This document shows positions 1-7,549 of a stretch of DNA of 64,000 nt, in pieces. The notes under the pieces are model-generated. The model did no database searches. It saw nothing but the letters and a program-made list of their open reading frames with translations, and was not told where the DNA came from. The position numbers and the translations under genes are program-made. Every line of letters starts with the position of its first letter. Within the stretch, counting starts at the first letter, position 1. The stretch spans positions 62,001-126,000 of the forward strand of contig JARLGW010000008.1 of the NCBI GenBank assembly GCA_031292565.1. Direction: 5' to 3'. Origin of the DNA: Paludibacteraceae bacterium. GTDB taxonomy: Bacteria > Bacteroidota > Bacteroidia > Bacteroidales > Paludibacteraceae.

Positions 1-132
1 GTAAGGGGTCATTTTTTTTTGTAGAGGGCAAAAACAATAACAGAAGTTTTCTGCCTAAAAAAGGACTAAACCAAGCAAATTGATTTAATCAGAAAGCATG
101 AAGCACTTACAGTCGGCACAAATTCAGCGAGT

Positions 133-140
133 TAGATTTG
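133..140 (+). promoter_or_regulatory. -7 promoter box for the HAD lipoprotein gene
   Basis: TAGATTTG matches the Bacteroidetes -7 consensus TAnnTTTG and lies about 75 bases before the likely ATG. No convincing -33 TTTG was seen. The rest of 1-193 shows no gene. Confidence 0.45.
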
Positions 141-214
141 GATAGCACAACATAAATTCATATTTTAAACCTGACATCTTATTTCTTTCAACCGTGCCTA
201 AAACTATATTTATT

Positions 215-1216
215 ATGATGAAAAAAACAAAACTTTGTAGCTACCTACTGCTTTTTGCCTTACTGGCAGTTCCCTTTTCGTGCAAACAAGGAACCACGCA
301 AAAAGACCCCCTACCCTCGTGGAACGAAACACCGCAGAAGAAAGCAATCATCTCCTTTATGGACAGTGCTGTGAAGGTAATACCGGACTCTGATAGGATA
401 GCCGTGTTCGACATGGATGGCACCATTGCCTGCGAAACCCCCTTGTGGTTCGAAATGTATGCCGCCGTAAACGGCCTCAACCAACAATCCAAAGCCAACC
501 CCGCCCTACTGAAACAGTCCGAATACCAATATGCCCAAAAACTGGCTATAAACCCGACTGACACTTCGGCAACCAACCACTGGAAAACAGATTCGATGGT
601 GTGGAAAGCGTACGCGGGCGTGGACAACGAGGCTTATGTAGATTCCGCACGAGCCTATTTATCCCGCACGAAAAACACGAAGTACAACATCGTCCTGTCG
701 GACATGTTCTATCAACCCATGCTGGAGCTGATACAATACCTCAAGGACAATCATTTCAGCGTATATATCGTATCCGGCTCGGTGCAAGGCGTGATTTGGA
801 GCGTGTGCCCGCAAACCATCGGGCTGGGCAGGTCGCACCTCATTGGTACACGGCAGATACTAAGCCCCACTTACGACCCCAAGGCTAAGAAAACATCGTT
901 TATTATTCAAGAAGGGATATTTCCACCGTCGAACAACAAGAATGGCAAGAGCATAGACATATACACGCAACTGGGCAAAACGCCCGTGTTCGCGTTTGGC
1001 AACACGGTGGGCGATTTCGGTATGCTGCACTTCGCCTCCACCAGCAAATACCCGCACGCGGCCTTCCTGCTGAACCACGACGATGCCGCACGCGAATACG
1101 CCTACAAGCCCTACTACACCAAAGACACCATCTATTGGCGCGACAGCCTGCGCATCAACGGTTGGCATCTGGTAAATATGAAAGAGAATTTTAAGGTGGT
1201 GTGGATGAAGAAATAA
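215..1216 (+). CDS. HAD-family phosphatase, predicted lipoprotein
   Basis: Predicted exported phosphohydrolase of the haloacid dehalogenase superfamily, about 333 aa. The N-terminus is basic and hydrophobic and ends in PFSC with Cys23, a lipobox-like site, so it is probably anchored to an envelope membrane. HAD motif I is DMDGT (nucleophile Asp66, acid/base Asp68); the VSGS motif and a late GNTVGDFGM motif supply the remaining HAD residues. The fold resembles phosphoserine-phosphatase-like HADs; the substrate is unknown. The start was placed at ATG 215 (ATG 218 is equally possible); the frame is open back to a GTG at 194, but the signal peptide fits the ATG better. Single-gene unit, followed by a hairpin. 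Confidence 0.8.
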   Translation: MMKKTKLCSYLLLFALLAVPFSCKQGTTQKDPLPSWNETPQKKAIISFMDSAVKVIPDSDRIAVFDMDGTIACETPLWFEMYAAVNGLNQQSKANPALLKQSEYQYAQKLAINPTDTSATNHWKTDSMVWKAYAGVDNEAYVDSARAYLSRTKNTKYNIVLSDMFYQPMLELIQYLKDNHFSVYIVSGSVQGVIWSVCPQTIGLGRSHLIGTRQILSPTYDPKAKKTSFIIQEGIFPPSNNKNGKSIDIYTQLGKTPVFAFGNTVGDFGMLHFASTSKYPHAAFLLNHDDAAREYAYKPYYTKDTIYWRDSLRINGWHLVNMKENFKVVWMKK

Positions 1217-1244
1217 ATTTTGTTTTGGAAGAAGGATATAATAG

Positions 1245-1273
1245 AACCCAAGGTTGTTTGACCTTGGGTTTTA
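1245..1273 (+). terminator. Hairpin terminator after the HAD lipoprotein gene
   Basis: Perfect 10-bp inverted repeat AACCCAAGGT / ACCTTGGGTT with a 6-base loop, followed by TTAT. The T-tract is short, so termination strength is uncertain. Confidence 0.6.
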
Positions 1274-1330
1274 TGTTACAACTTATCTGCCTTTACACCC
1301 TGACTAATTTGTTTGTATTATCTATTTCTT

Positions 1331-1366
1331 ACCCGTAGTGCATTAATCAGACAATGCACTACGGGT
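1331..1366. repeat. Perfect 14-bp inverted repeat upstream of the hydrolase gene
   Basis: Stem 1331-1344 pairs exactly with 1353-1366 across an 8-base loop and is followed by ATTTTT. It lies just upstream of the -7 box of the next gene, so it could be a second terminator for upstream transcripts or an operator. The two roles cannot be separated by sequence. Confidence 0.6.
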
Positions 1367-1375
1367 ATTTTTCTA

Positions 1376-1383
1376 TATATTTG
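1376..1383 (+). promoter_or_regulatory. -7 promoter box for the alpha/beta hydrolase gene
   Basis: TATATTTG is an exact TAnnTTTG match 26 bases before the ATG at 1409. Its expected -33 region falls inside the 14-bp inverted repeat. Confidence 0.5.
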
Positions 1384-1408
1384 TTTAAGAAAAATCACTT
1401 ATTTCATC

Positions 1409-2332
1409 ATGACCCTATCCGACTTCAACTACCACACCCTACCCCTTCGGGACGATTACGAAGGCAAGGTAATAGCTACCCTGACGGAAGCAAAAAGTAA
1501 CACGGGCAGTCGCCCTGCGGTGCTATACCTGCATGGCTTTATCGACTATTTTTTTCAAGCACATCTGGCGGAAGCCATCCTATCAGCGGGGTATGACTTT
1601 TACGCGTTGGAGCTACGCAAATGCGGACATTCGCTACTACCCCATCAGCACCCCAACTATTGCCGCCATATAGAAGAATATTTTGAAGAAACCGATACCG
1701 CCCTCCAATATATTTTCAGCAAAAGCGGGAAGCCTATCAAACTACTCGGTCATTCCACGGGTGGACTGATAGCTGCCCTGTATATGCACAAGGGAGATAA
1801 ACGGGAGTTGGTAGATCGGCTAATTCTTAATTCGCCGTTCTTAGAATTTAATATTCGACCACGGCTGCTACGCGCCTTCGGCAAGCTTATTGCCCCGCCA
1901 CTGGCCACCGTGCTGCCATACAGCAACCTGAAAGGAGTGGTTAACCCCATATATCCAAGCAGTATCCATAAAGATTACCACGGCGAATGGGATTTCGACC
2001 TCACGCTAAAACCCATCCAAGGCTTCCCGGCTTATTTTGCATGGATACACGCGGTGGACATGGCGCAAAAAGAATTGCGCCAACATGCTGACATCAAGGT
2101 TCCCGTACTGATATTGCATTCCGACCGCTCTTTCATCCCCCGTAAGGAGGTTGACAACGTGCATGAGGCCGACATCGTACTGGATGTAAAGGACATCACT
2201 TCCATAGGTTCCCGCTTGGGCAAAGATGTTACGCTGCAAGCCGTGACAAAGGCCAAACACGATGTATTTCTGTCACGCAAGCCGGCTAGGGAAATGGCTT
2301 TCGCACTGCTTATGAATTGGATGAAAAAATAA
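1409..2332 (+). CDS. Alpha/beta hydrolase (serine aminopeptidase S33-like)
   Basis: Predicted cytoplasmic serine hydrolase of about 307 aa, in the size range of monoacylglycerol-lipase/lysophospholipase-like proteins. It has the oxyanion-hole LHG motif near residue 42 and a nucleophile elbow GHSTGG with Ser116. A VLILHSDRS segment near residue 230 probably holds the catalytic Asp, and KHDVFLSR near the C-terminus the catalytic His. No signal peptide is visible. The frame stays open upstream to a TTG at 1313, but that extension crosses the hairpin and promoter, so ATG 1409 was chosen. The natural substrate is unknown. It is followed by a hairpin and looks monocistronic. Confidence 0.85.
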   Translation: MTLSDFNYHTLPLRDDYEGKVIATLTEAKSNTGSRPAVLYLHGFIDYFFQAHLAEAILSAGYDFYALELRKCGHSLLPHQHPNYCRHIEEYFEETDTALQYIFSKSGKPIKLLGHSTGGLIAALYMHKGDKRELVDRLILNSPFLEFNIRPRLLRAFGKLIAPPLATVLPYSNLKGVVNPIYPSSIHKDYHGEWDFDLTLKPIQGFPAYFAWIHAVDMAQKELRQHADIKVPVLILHSDRSFIPRKEVDNVHEADIVLDVKDITSIGSRLGKDVTLQAVTKAKHDVFLSRKPAREMAFALLMNWMKK

Positions 2333-2364
2333 AACCTGCTAAGTTTTGAAAACTTAGCAGGTTT
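2332..2364 (+). terminator. Hairpin after the hydrolase gene
   Basis: A 15-bp stem (2332-2346 with 2350-2364) begins at the end of the hydrolase stop codon. No T-run follows, so it may act as an RNA-stabilising hairpin more than as a strong terminator. Confidence 0.55.
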
Positions 2365-2422
2365 GCAGGTAAGCAACAAAACAGAACAATTACCAAACAA
2401 TTTTATTCTTGTAACTTTCTGC

Positions 2423-2430
2423 TACCTTTG
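2423..2430 (+). promoter_or_regulatory. -7 promoter box for rsmA
   Basis: TACCTTTG matches TAnnTTTG 21 bases before the ATG at 2452. It argues against the upstream TTG at 2428, which overlaps the box. Confidence 0.55.
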
Positions 2431-2451
2431 CAACTCACAAACACCAGATTC

Positions 2452-3237
2452 ATGATACAGCAAGTAAGAGCAAAAAAACACCTGGGGCAACATTTCCTTA
2501 CCGATTTGAACATTGCCCACAAAATTGCCACCAGCCTACCCGAAGGCACCACGATACCCGTGCTTGAAATCGGCCCCGGCATGGGCGTGCTTACCCAGTT
2601 TTTGCTCGAAAACCCCGACACGAATCTTTCGGTGGTGGAAATAGACACCGAGTCGGTGCAATACCTGCACGAACACTACCCACAGCTAAAAGTGATTGAA
2701 GGCGATTTCCTGAAACTAAATTTAAAAGAAATGTTTCCCACGCCTTTTTGCGTGATAGGAAACTTTCCCTACAATATTTCCAGTCAGATATTTTTCAAGG
2801 TACTCGAAAACAAAGAGCAGGTTCCGTGCTGCGTGGGCATGATACAAAAAGAAGTGGCCGAACGCCTGGCCGAACCTCCGGGCAGCAAGGCTTACGGCAT
2901 ATTGAGCGTACTGCTACAAGCGTATTACGACATCGAATACCTGTTCACGGTAAACGCCAACGTGTTTTCGCCACCACCCAAAGTTCAGTCGGCAGTGATA
3001 CGACTTACCCGCAACAAGCGCACGAGCATTGGTTGCGACGAGAAACTTTTTGTCACAGTGATAAAAACAACGTTCAACCAACGACGCAAACAATTGCGCA
3101 ACTCGTTAAAACCGTTGTTAGGGAAAGACAATCCGGTGTTTGCCTCACCCCTTTTTGACCAACGCCCGGAACGACTGAGTGTGGATGACTTTATCGCTTT
3201 AACCAACCTTGTTTCAGCGAATATGGAGAGCCTTTAA
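2452..3237 (+). CDS. rsmA: 16S rRNA (adenine(1518)-N6/adenine(1519)-N6)-dimethyltransferase RsmA (KsgA)
   Basis: Dimethylates the two adjacent adenosines in the 3'-terminal hairpin of 16S rRNA during small-subunit maturation, using SAM. The protein (about 261 aa, normal for the family) starts with the family signature KKHLGQHFL. It then shows SAM motif I EIGPGMGVL, the acidic EID motif that binds the ribose, and the catalytic NFPYNIS motif of N6-adenine methyltransferases near residue 105. The C-terminal RNA-binding part has FNQRRKQLRNSL. The ATG at 2452 sits directly before the conserved N-terminus. It has its own promoter box and no close downstream partner. Confidence 0.96.
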   Translation: MIQQVRAKKHLGQHFLTDLNIAHKIATSLPEGTTIPVLEIGPGMGVLTQFLLENPDTNLSVVEIDTESVQYLHEHYPQLKVIEGDFLKLNLKEMFPTPFCVIGNFPYNISSQIFFKVLENKEQVPCCVGMIQKEVAERLAEPPGSKAYGILSVLLQAYYDIEYLFTVNANVFSPPPKVQSAVIRLTRNKRTSIGCDEKLFVTVIKTTFNQRRKQLRNSLKPLLGKDNPVFASPLFDQRPERLSVDDFIALTNLVSANMESL

Positions 3238-3326
3238 CTAAAAGATTTTTTTGAAAAAATATCATAAAACTTCACGTTTCGGCTTAAATTTTATCGTTTT
3301 GTAATATGAATAAGGCTTAAAAAGCC

Positions 3327-3334
3327 TACTTTTG
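3327..3334 (+). promoter_or_regulatory. -7 promoter box of the MgtE-N/Nramp operon
   Basis: TACTTTTG matches TAnnTTTG. The nearest TTTG (3298-3301) lies 25 bases upstream, longer than usual. A start of transcription near 3341 would leave a leader of about 125 nt. Confidence 0.5.
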
Positions 3335-3360
3335 CAACGCAATTCAAAATTCATTTTAAA

Positions 3361-3467
3361 TGGACGCAGACCCTGGCAGTAAAAATAGTATGAACCTGAT
3401 ATAGCAGGGTAACGCTCCTACCGGAATGCGCACGTCCCTGCTATGTAAAAAGCATGGAGGTGACTTA
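3361..3467 (+). promoter_or_regulatory. Structured 5' leader, candidate metal-responsive element
   Basis: The leader holds a perfect 9-bp stem, ATAGCAGGG (3401-3409) with CCCTGCTAT (3436-3444). The CAGGG half can instead pair with CCCTG at 3371-3375, so two mutually exclusive folds are possible. A CTCC within the loop (3414-3418) can pair with GGAG of the ribosome binding site at 3456-3460. The GCTCCTA stretch recalls the M-box Mg2+ riboswitch, but I could not match the full M-box, yybP-ykoY or NiCo consensus. It precedes genes that fit Mg2+/metal uptake. Functional assignment is inference. Confidence 0.4.
3456..3460 (+). promoter_or_regulatory. Shine-Dalgarno GGAGG before the MgtE-N gene
   Basis: GGAGG lies 7 bases before ATG 3468. 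Such sites are rare in this window, which makes it notable. It decides the start in favour of 3468 over the ATG at 3426, which is buried in the leader hairpin. Confidence 0.6.
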
Positions 3468-4727
3468 ATGACAACTTTCACAACCTTTTACTTGAGCCGT
3501 ATTCTCGGCAAAAGAGTAGTAGATGCTCGTGGCAAAACCATTGGTATCGTCAAAGATTTACTTATCCCATCCAATCACAATTCCAGCCGAGTTGTAGTAC
3601 ACGGAATCAGCCTAAAGCAAGGCGATAAAACCGTTATTTACAATTTCGATTATTTTCAGGTAAGAAAAGTCAACAACAAAATTATTGTTAGCTGCACCGA
3701 CTTGATACGTCTTTCGGAAGAAACCGTTTCCGACGGCATTTTTCTAGTTGAGGTCATTCTGGACAAACAAATCGTGGACATGAACGGGCGGAAACTGGTG
3801 CGGGTAAACGATGTGCGGATGGTTAGCATCGGCGAAATAACCTACGTGGTGGCTGCCGATATTGGCATGGAAGGTCTATTGCGAAGAATAGGCATTGCCA
3901 AACCGCTGAAATATTTACTACTGATGTTCAAGGTATCCATTCCATCAAAATTTATTCTTTGGGAGGATGTGGAAGCTGTTGATTTTTCCAACCTGAACAT
4001 CAAACTATCCAAAACTTATTCAAAATTAAATACTCTTCACCCATCAGACTTAGCCGATATTATTGAAGATTTGGGCAAAAAATCGAGTACCGAGGTATTC
4101 TCCTCGCTTGACCAAGAAAGAGCTGCCGACGTACTGGAAGAACTCGAACCTGAAACTCAGGTTTATATCGTGGAAAATCTGCCTATTGAGCATGCCGCGG
4201 ATGTACTTGAAAAAATGCCCGCCGATGAGGCTGCCGACATTTTGGATGCGTTGGAGGACTCGAAAGCAGAATTGCTGCTAAAGGAAATGGAAATGGACTC
4301 GTCCGACGAGGTGCGGAAGCTGCTTGAGTATGAAGATGATATGGTTGGTAGTATCATGTCCACCGAGATGTTGGTATTCAACAAAACGGATACCGTGCAA
4401 GAGGTGCTCAACCGCCTGCGTGAATCGAAACCCGAAGCGGAAGAAATGTATAGTCTTTTTGTGGTGGATGATGATAATAAACTAATAGCCACCTTCTCGC
4501 TGCGCGACATCGTGGTGTCAGAACCGGAAGTACCAATTAGCGAGATCATGAAAAAATCGCCGGTACACTTGCACGACTACGAAGAGATTGACGAAATTGC
4601 CGAATTCATATCCAAGTATAACCTGCTGGCCATACCGGTGGTAAATGATGCAGGCGAACTGCAAGGCATGGTAGTGATTGACGACGTAGTGGAGGATTTG
4701 ATAAATAAACGAAGAACAAATAAATAA
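3468..4727 (+). CDS. PRC-barrel / MgtE N-terminal / CBS domain protein (soluble metal sensor)
   Basis: Soluble protein of about 419 aa that resembles the cytosolic part of the Mg2+ channel MgtE but has no membrane domain. Two PRC-barrel-like units (about residues 6-85 and 90-170, with LGKRVVDARGKTIG and LDKQIVDMNGRKL) come first. An MgtE-N superhelical region (about 185-295, with repeated DVLEEL/AADVLEKMP/AADILDALE helices) and a CBS pair (about 296-410) follow. In MgtE these domains bind Mg2+ and gate the pore. The gene lies 18 bases upstream of an Nramp-family transporter, so it probably senses cytosolic Mg2+ and controls that transporter. Its GGAGG ribosome site and structured leader suggest control at translation. 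The partner function is inferred from context. Confidence 0.8.
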   Translation: MTTFTTFYLSRILGKRVVDARGKTIGIVKDLLIPSNHNSSRVVVHGISLKQGDKTVIYNFDYFQVRKVNNKIIVSCTDLIRLSEETVSDGIFLVEVILDKQIVDMNGRKLVRVNDVRMVSIGEITYVVAADIGMEGLLRRIGIAKPLKYLLLMFKVSIPSKFILWEDVEAVDFSNLNIKLSKTYSKLNTLHPSDLADIIEDLGKKSSTEVFSSLDQERAADVLEELEPETQVYIVENLPIEHAADVLEKMPADEAADILDALEDSKAELLLKEMEMDSSDEVRKLLEYEDDMVGSIMSTEMLVFNKTDTVQEVLNRLRESKPEAEEMYSLFVVDDDNKLIATFSLRDIVVSEPEVPISEIMKKSPVHLHDYEEIDEIAEFISKYNLLAIPVVNDAGELQGMVVIDDVVEDLINKRRTNK

Positions 4728-4745
4728 AAATAGGGAGAGCTTACG

Positions 4746-5987
4746 ATGTTTAAAGATAAAAAAAGCATTCTTAAACGCATCGGGTTTTTTTTGGCCATCC
4801 TTGGGCCGGGAATAATTACCGGTAGCGTGGACAACGATGCAGGTGGTATCACCACTTACTCAGTGGCAGGAGCCATGTACGGATACAATCTATTATGGAC
4901 GCTGATTCCCTCGTTTATTGTGCTGATTGTGATACAGGAAATGAATGCCCGCATGGGTATTGTAACCGGAAAAGGGTTGGCCGACTTGATTCGGGAAAAC
5001 GCGGGGGTTAAAGTAACCTTCTTTATTTTTATCGGGCTGCTGATTGCCGACATTGGCAACACCACCACCGAATTTGCAGGTGTGGCAGGCAGTATGGAAG
5101 TGTTTGGGGTGAGTAAATATATTTCGGTACCCATAACCGTAGCTATAATATGGATTCTGGTGGTAAAAGGAACCTACAAAATAGCAGAACGGATTTTCCT
5201 CATTTTCAGTATATCCTTGCTTACCTATGTGGTTTCGGCTATTATGGGGCATCCGCATTGGGGCGAAATAGGGCATTCTATCGTACATCCTAAAATGGCA
5301 TTCGACTCTCAGGGCATAGCCATGGTAATAGGTATCGTAGGTACCACCATTGCACCTTGGATGCAGTTCTACATGCAATCGTCGGTGATAGAAAAGGGCT
5401 TAAAGATGAAAAACTACAAATACACCTTGATAGACATTGTAGTAGGGTGTATAGCCACGGTAGTGGTGGCATTCTTTATCATTGTGGCTTGTGCTTCCAC
5501 CCTGCATGAAAATCATATTCAGATAAACGAAGCTAAAGATGCCGCGCTGGCTCTGAAACCTCTTGCCGGAGCTATTGCATCACAAGTGTTTTCTTTCGGG
5601 TTATTTATTGCATCCATTTTTTCAGCCACCATTTTACCATTAGCCACCTCTTTTTATATCTGCGAAGCTTTTGGATTTGAAGCGGGCATCGATAAAAAAT
5701 GGGATGAGGCAAAAGAATTTTATGTACTTTATACCGGTATTTTAATTCTTTCTGCAGGTATCATATTAATTCCGAATGCACCGTTGATAGCCATCTCGTT
5801 GGGATCACAAGTGATAAACGGATTATTGCTTCCAGTAGTGTTAATTTGTATGATTCTGCTGGTAAACAACAAAAAGATTATGGGGGAATATGTGAATAAG
5901 CCACTTAACAACTATATAAGTTGGACTGCTATTGTTGTTCTTATCGGCCTTTCGCTAACGTTACTTGTAATGCCATTATTCACATAA
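4746..5987 (+). CDS. Nramp-family divalent metal transporter, possibly Mg2+-type (NRMT-like)
   Basis: Polytopic inner-membrane transporter of 413 aa with about 11 hydrophobic segments. TM1 reads GPGIITGSVDNDAGG: the Nramp metal-site DPGN is replaced by Asp31-Ala-Gly-Gly34, so Asn becomes Gly. In TM6 the MPH motif is replaced by Ala203-Pro-Trp205, so the metal-coordinating Met becomes Ala. These are, as I recall, the substitutions of Nramp-related Mg2+ transporters, while classical Mn2+/Fe2+ transporters keep Asn and Met. Coupling to an MgtE-type Mg2+ sensor fits this. A GGGAG ribosome site at 4734-4738 precedes the ATG. Often annotated MntH; the substrate is untested. Confidence 0.85.
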   Translation: MFKDKKSILKRIGFFLAILGPGIITGSVDNDAGGITTYSVAGAMYGYNLLWTLIPSFIVLIVIQEMNARMGIVTGKGLADLIRENAGVKVTFFIFIGLLIADIGNTTTEFAGVAGSMEVFGVSKYISVPITVAIIWILVVKGTYKIAERIFLIFSISLLTYVVSAIMGHPHWGEIGHSIVHPKMAFDSQGIAMVIGIVGTTIAPWMQFYMQSSVIEKGLKMKNYKYTLIDIVVGCIATVVVAFFIIVACASTLHENHIQINEAKDAALALKPLAGAIASQVFSFGLFIASIFSATILPLATSFYICEAFGFEAGIDKKWDEAKEFYVLYTGILILSAGIILIPNAPLIAISLGSQVINGLLLPVVLICMILLVNNKKIMGEYVNKPLNNYISWTAIVVLIGLSLTLLVMPLFT

Positions 5988-6010
5988 GAAAAAGAATTAA
6001 ACGCTAAGAC

Positions 6011-6055
6011 ACAACGACGCTAAGAGAAACAAAACTCTTAGCGTCGTTGTTCTTT
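6011..6055. terminator. Bidirectional terminator between the Nramp gene and rmuC
   Basis: Perfect 16-bp stem (6011-6026 with 6035-6050), 8-base A-rich loop, then TCTTT. It lies between two convergent genes, 10 bases from the rmuC stop. The preceding AACGCTAAGACACAACG resembles a repeat found twice elsewhere in the window. Confidence 0.75.
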
Positions 6056-6060
6056 AATAT

Positions 6061-7356
6061 CTATTCAATCCTGTCTATCAAATTTTGCGGCAATGATTTG
6101 GAAGCATTTGCCCCAAGCTTTTTTATTCGTTCAAAACGGCCTATAATGGTATCGCCTTTTTTAGGAGAGTCAACCAGTTTGTTCATGGCTTCGCGATATG
6201 TTTTTTGGGTGTCGTCCATACTTCTACCCACTTTAATTAAGTCGTCCATAAAGCCCACAAACTTATCATACAAGGCACCGCTTTCTTTGGCAATTTCCAC
6301 CACGTTACGCTTTTGGTTCTCTTGCTTCCAAATGTAGGAAATAGTACGAAGAGTAGCCAACAAGGTGGAGCTGGAAACAAGCACGATATTTTTATCCAAC
6401 GCTTTTTCATAAAGCGACAAATCCTGTTTCAGGGCAGCCGTAAGGGCTGGTTCCAATGCCACGAACATCATCACATAGTCGGGCGAATTGATGCCATACA
6501 GCTGCGAATAATTCTTGGCACCCAACTCGTTGATGTGTTTATTCAACGCCGCTAAATGTTCTTTCAGGAATTTTGCTTGAAGGATTTCATCCTCCGTGTT
6601 GTAATAATTCTCGTAAGCCACCAATGATAATTTTGAATCCAACACCAGGTTCTTATTATCGGGCATGTTAATAATAAAGTCCGGGCGAAACATATCGTTA
6701 TCCTCGTTGCGCAAGCTCTGCTGTTTGAAGTAATGGATGCCATCCTCCAAGCCGGCTTTTTCCAATATCATTTCCAATTGCACCTCACCCCAGTTACCTT
6801 GCAGCTTTTTATCACCTTTCAGCGCGCTGGTAAGTCGGTTGGTATCCTCGCTCACCTGGAGGTTTAGTTTTACAATCTGTGCTATTTCCGTCTTCAGCGA
6901 AATACGTTCACGGGTTTCCTCTTTATATGTTTCGTCCACCTTCTGTTCAAAGTCTTTTATCTTCTCCCGAAGCGGATTCAAAATATCACTCATGTTTTTT
7001 TCATTGATCTCCACGAAGCGTTTACTTTTTTCTTCCAACAGCGAATTGGCCATGTTGGTAAATTCCAAACGCAACACGCGTTGGCGTTCTTCCAAATCCT
7101 CATTGTTTTTGATGATTCGTTCCTGCAAATATTTGTTTTCGGTTTCAGTGCGTGCCAGGCGGTCGTTTAGTTGGCGGAGTTGTTCCTCCTTTGCATCTTT
7201 CTCCTTGCGCTCCGTTTCGTACACCTCCTTTCGGATGTATTGTTCGCCTATGGTTTGTAGCGAAAGCCCTTTATCTCCCGAAAATTTGAATTTTGCAATA
7301 AACCATGCGGCAGCAAACCCAACCAGAATGCCGATTATTAAAAATAAAATATCCAT
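6061..7356 (-). CDS. rmuC: DNA recombination protein RmuC
   Basis: RmuC limits inversions at short inverted repeats and is related to nuclease-like proteins; its exact biochemical role is not settled. The 431-aa protein has an N-terminal membrane anchor (residues 3-22, very hydrophobic). A long charged coiled coil follows (about 40-175, rich in E, K, R and Q), then the conserved RmuC domain, which includes GNWGEVQLEMILEKAGL, PDFIINMPDNKNLVLDSK and YIWKQENQ segments. Length is normal. It is transcribed alone from a -7 box at 7385-7392 and is convergent with the Nramp operon. Confidence 0.93.
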   Translation of the reverse strand: MDILFLIIGILVGFAAAWFIAKFKFSGDKGLSLQTIGEQYIRKEVYETERKEKDAKEEQLRQLNDRLARTETENKYLQERIIKNNEDLEERQRVLRLEFTNMANSLLEEKSKRFVEINEKNMSDILNPLREKIKDFEQKVDETYKEETRERISLKTEIAQIVKLNLQVSEDTNRLTSALKGDKKLQGNWGEVQLEMILEKAGLEDGIHYFKQQSLRNEDNDMFRPDFIINMPDNKNLVLDSKLSLVAYENYYNTEDEILQAKFLKEHLAALNKHINELGAKNYSQLYGINSPDYVMMFVALEPALTAALKQDLSLYEKALDKNIVLVSSSTLLATLRTISYIWKQENQKRNVVEIAKESGALYDKFVGFMDDLIKVGRSMDDTQKTYREAMNKLVDSPKKGDTIIGRFERIKKLGANASKSLPQNLIDRIE

Positions 7357-7384
7357 ATTCTTTTTAGTGAAATTAGTAATGACA

Positions 7385-7392
7385 CAAAGTTA
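7385..7392 (-). promoter_or_regulatory. -7 promoter box for rmuC
   Basis: The minus strand reads TAACTTTG (TAnnTTTG), 29 bases before the rmuC ATG. Confidence 0.5.
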
Positions 7393-7506
7393 ACTTTTTT
7401 GGATTTGATAAGAGCTATTTCACATTTAATGTACTTCGATTATGTTAAAAAAAGCACATTATTAAAAAATAACGAAATATGTTTAAGCATGTTAATATTT
7501 TTTATT

Positions 7507-7514
7507 TATATTTG
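7507..7514 (+). promoter_or_regulatory. -7 promoter box for the pectate lyase gene
   Basis: TATATTTG, exact TAnnTTTG, 36 bases before the ATG at 7550. Confidence 0.5.
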
Positions 7515-7549
7515 TCTTTATCCTTAAAAATATCCTTAAAATAAGAACT

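Noticed and set aside
3361-3467. Naming the leader an M-box, yybP-ykoY or NiCo riboswitch
   Set aside because: Only short stretches resemble these; I could not find the complete conserved cores, so it is reported as unassigned.
6737-7393. Open frame of about 218 codons opposite rmuC
   Set aside because: Ser/Phe/Arg-rich translation typical of the antisense of a coiled-coil gene; no motif.
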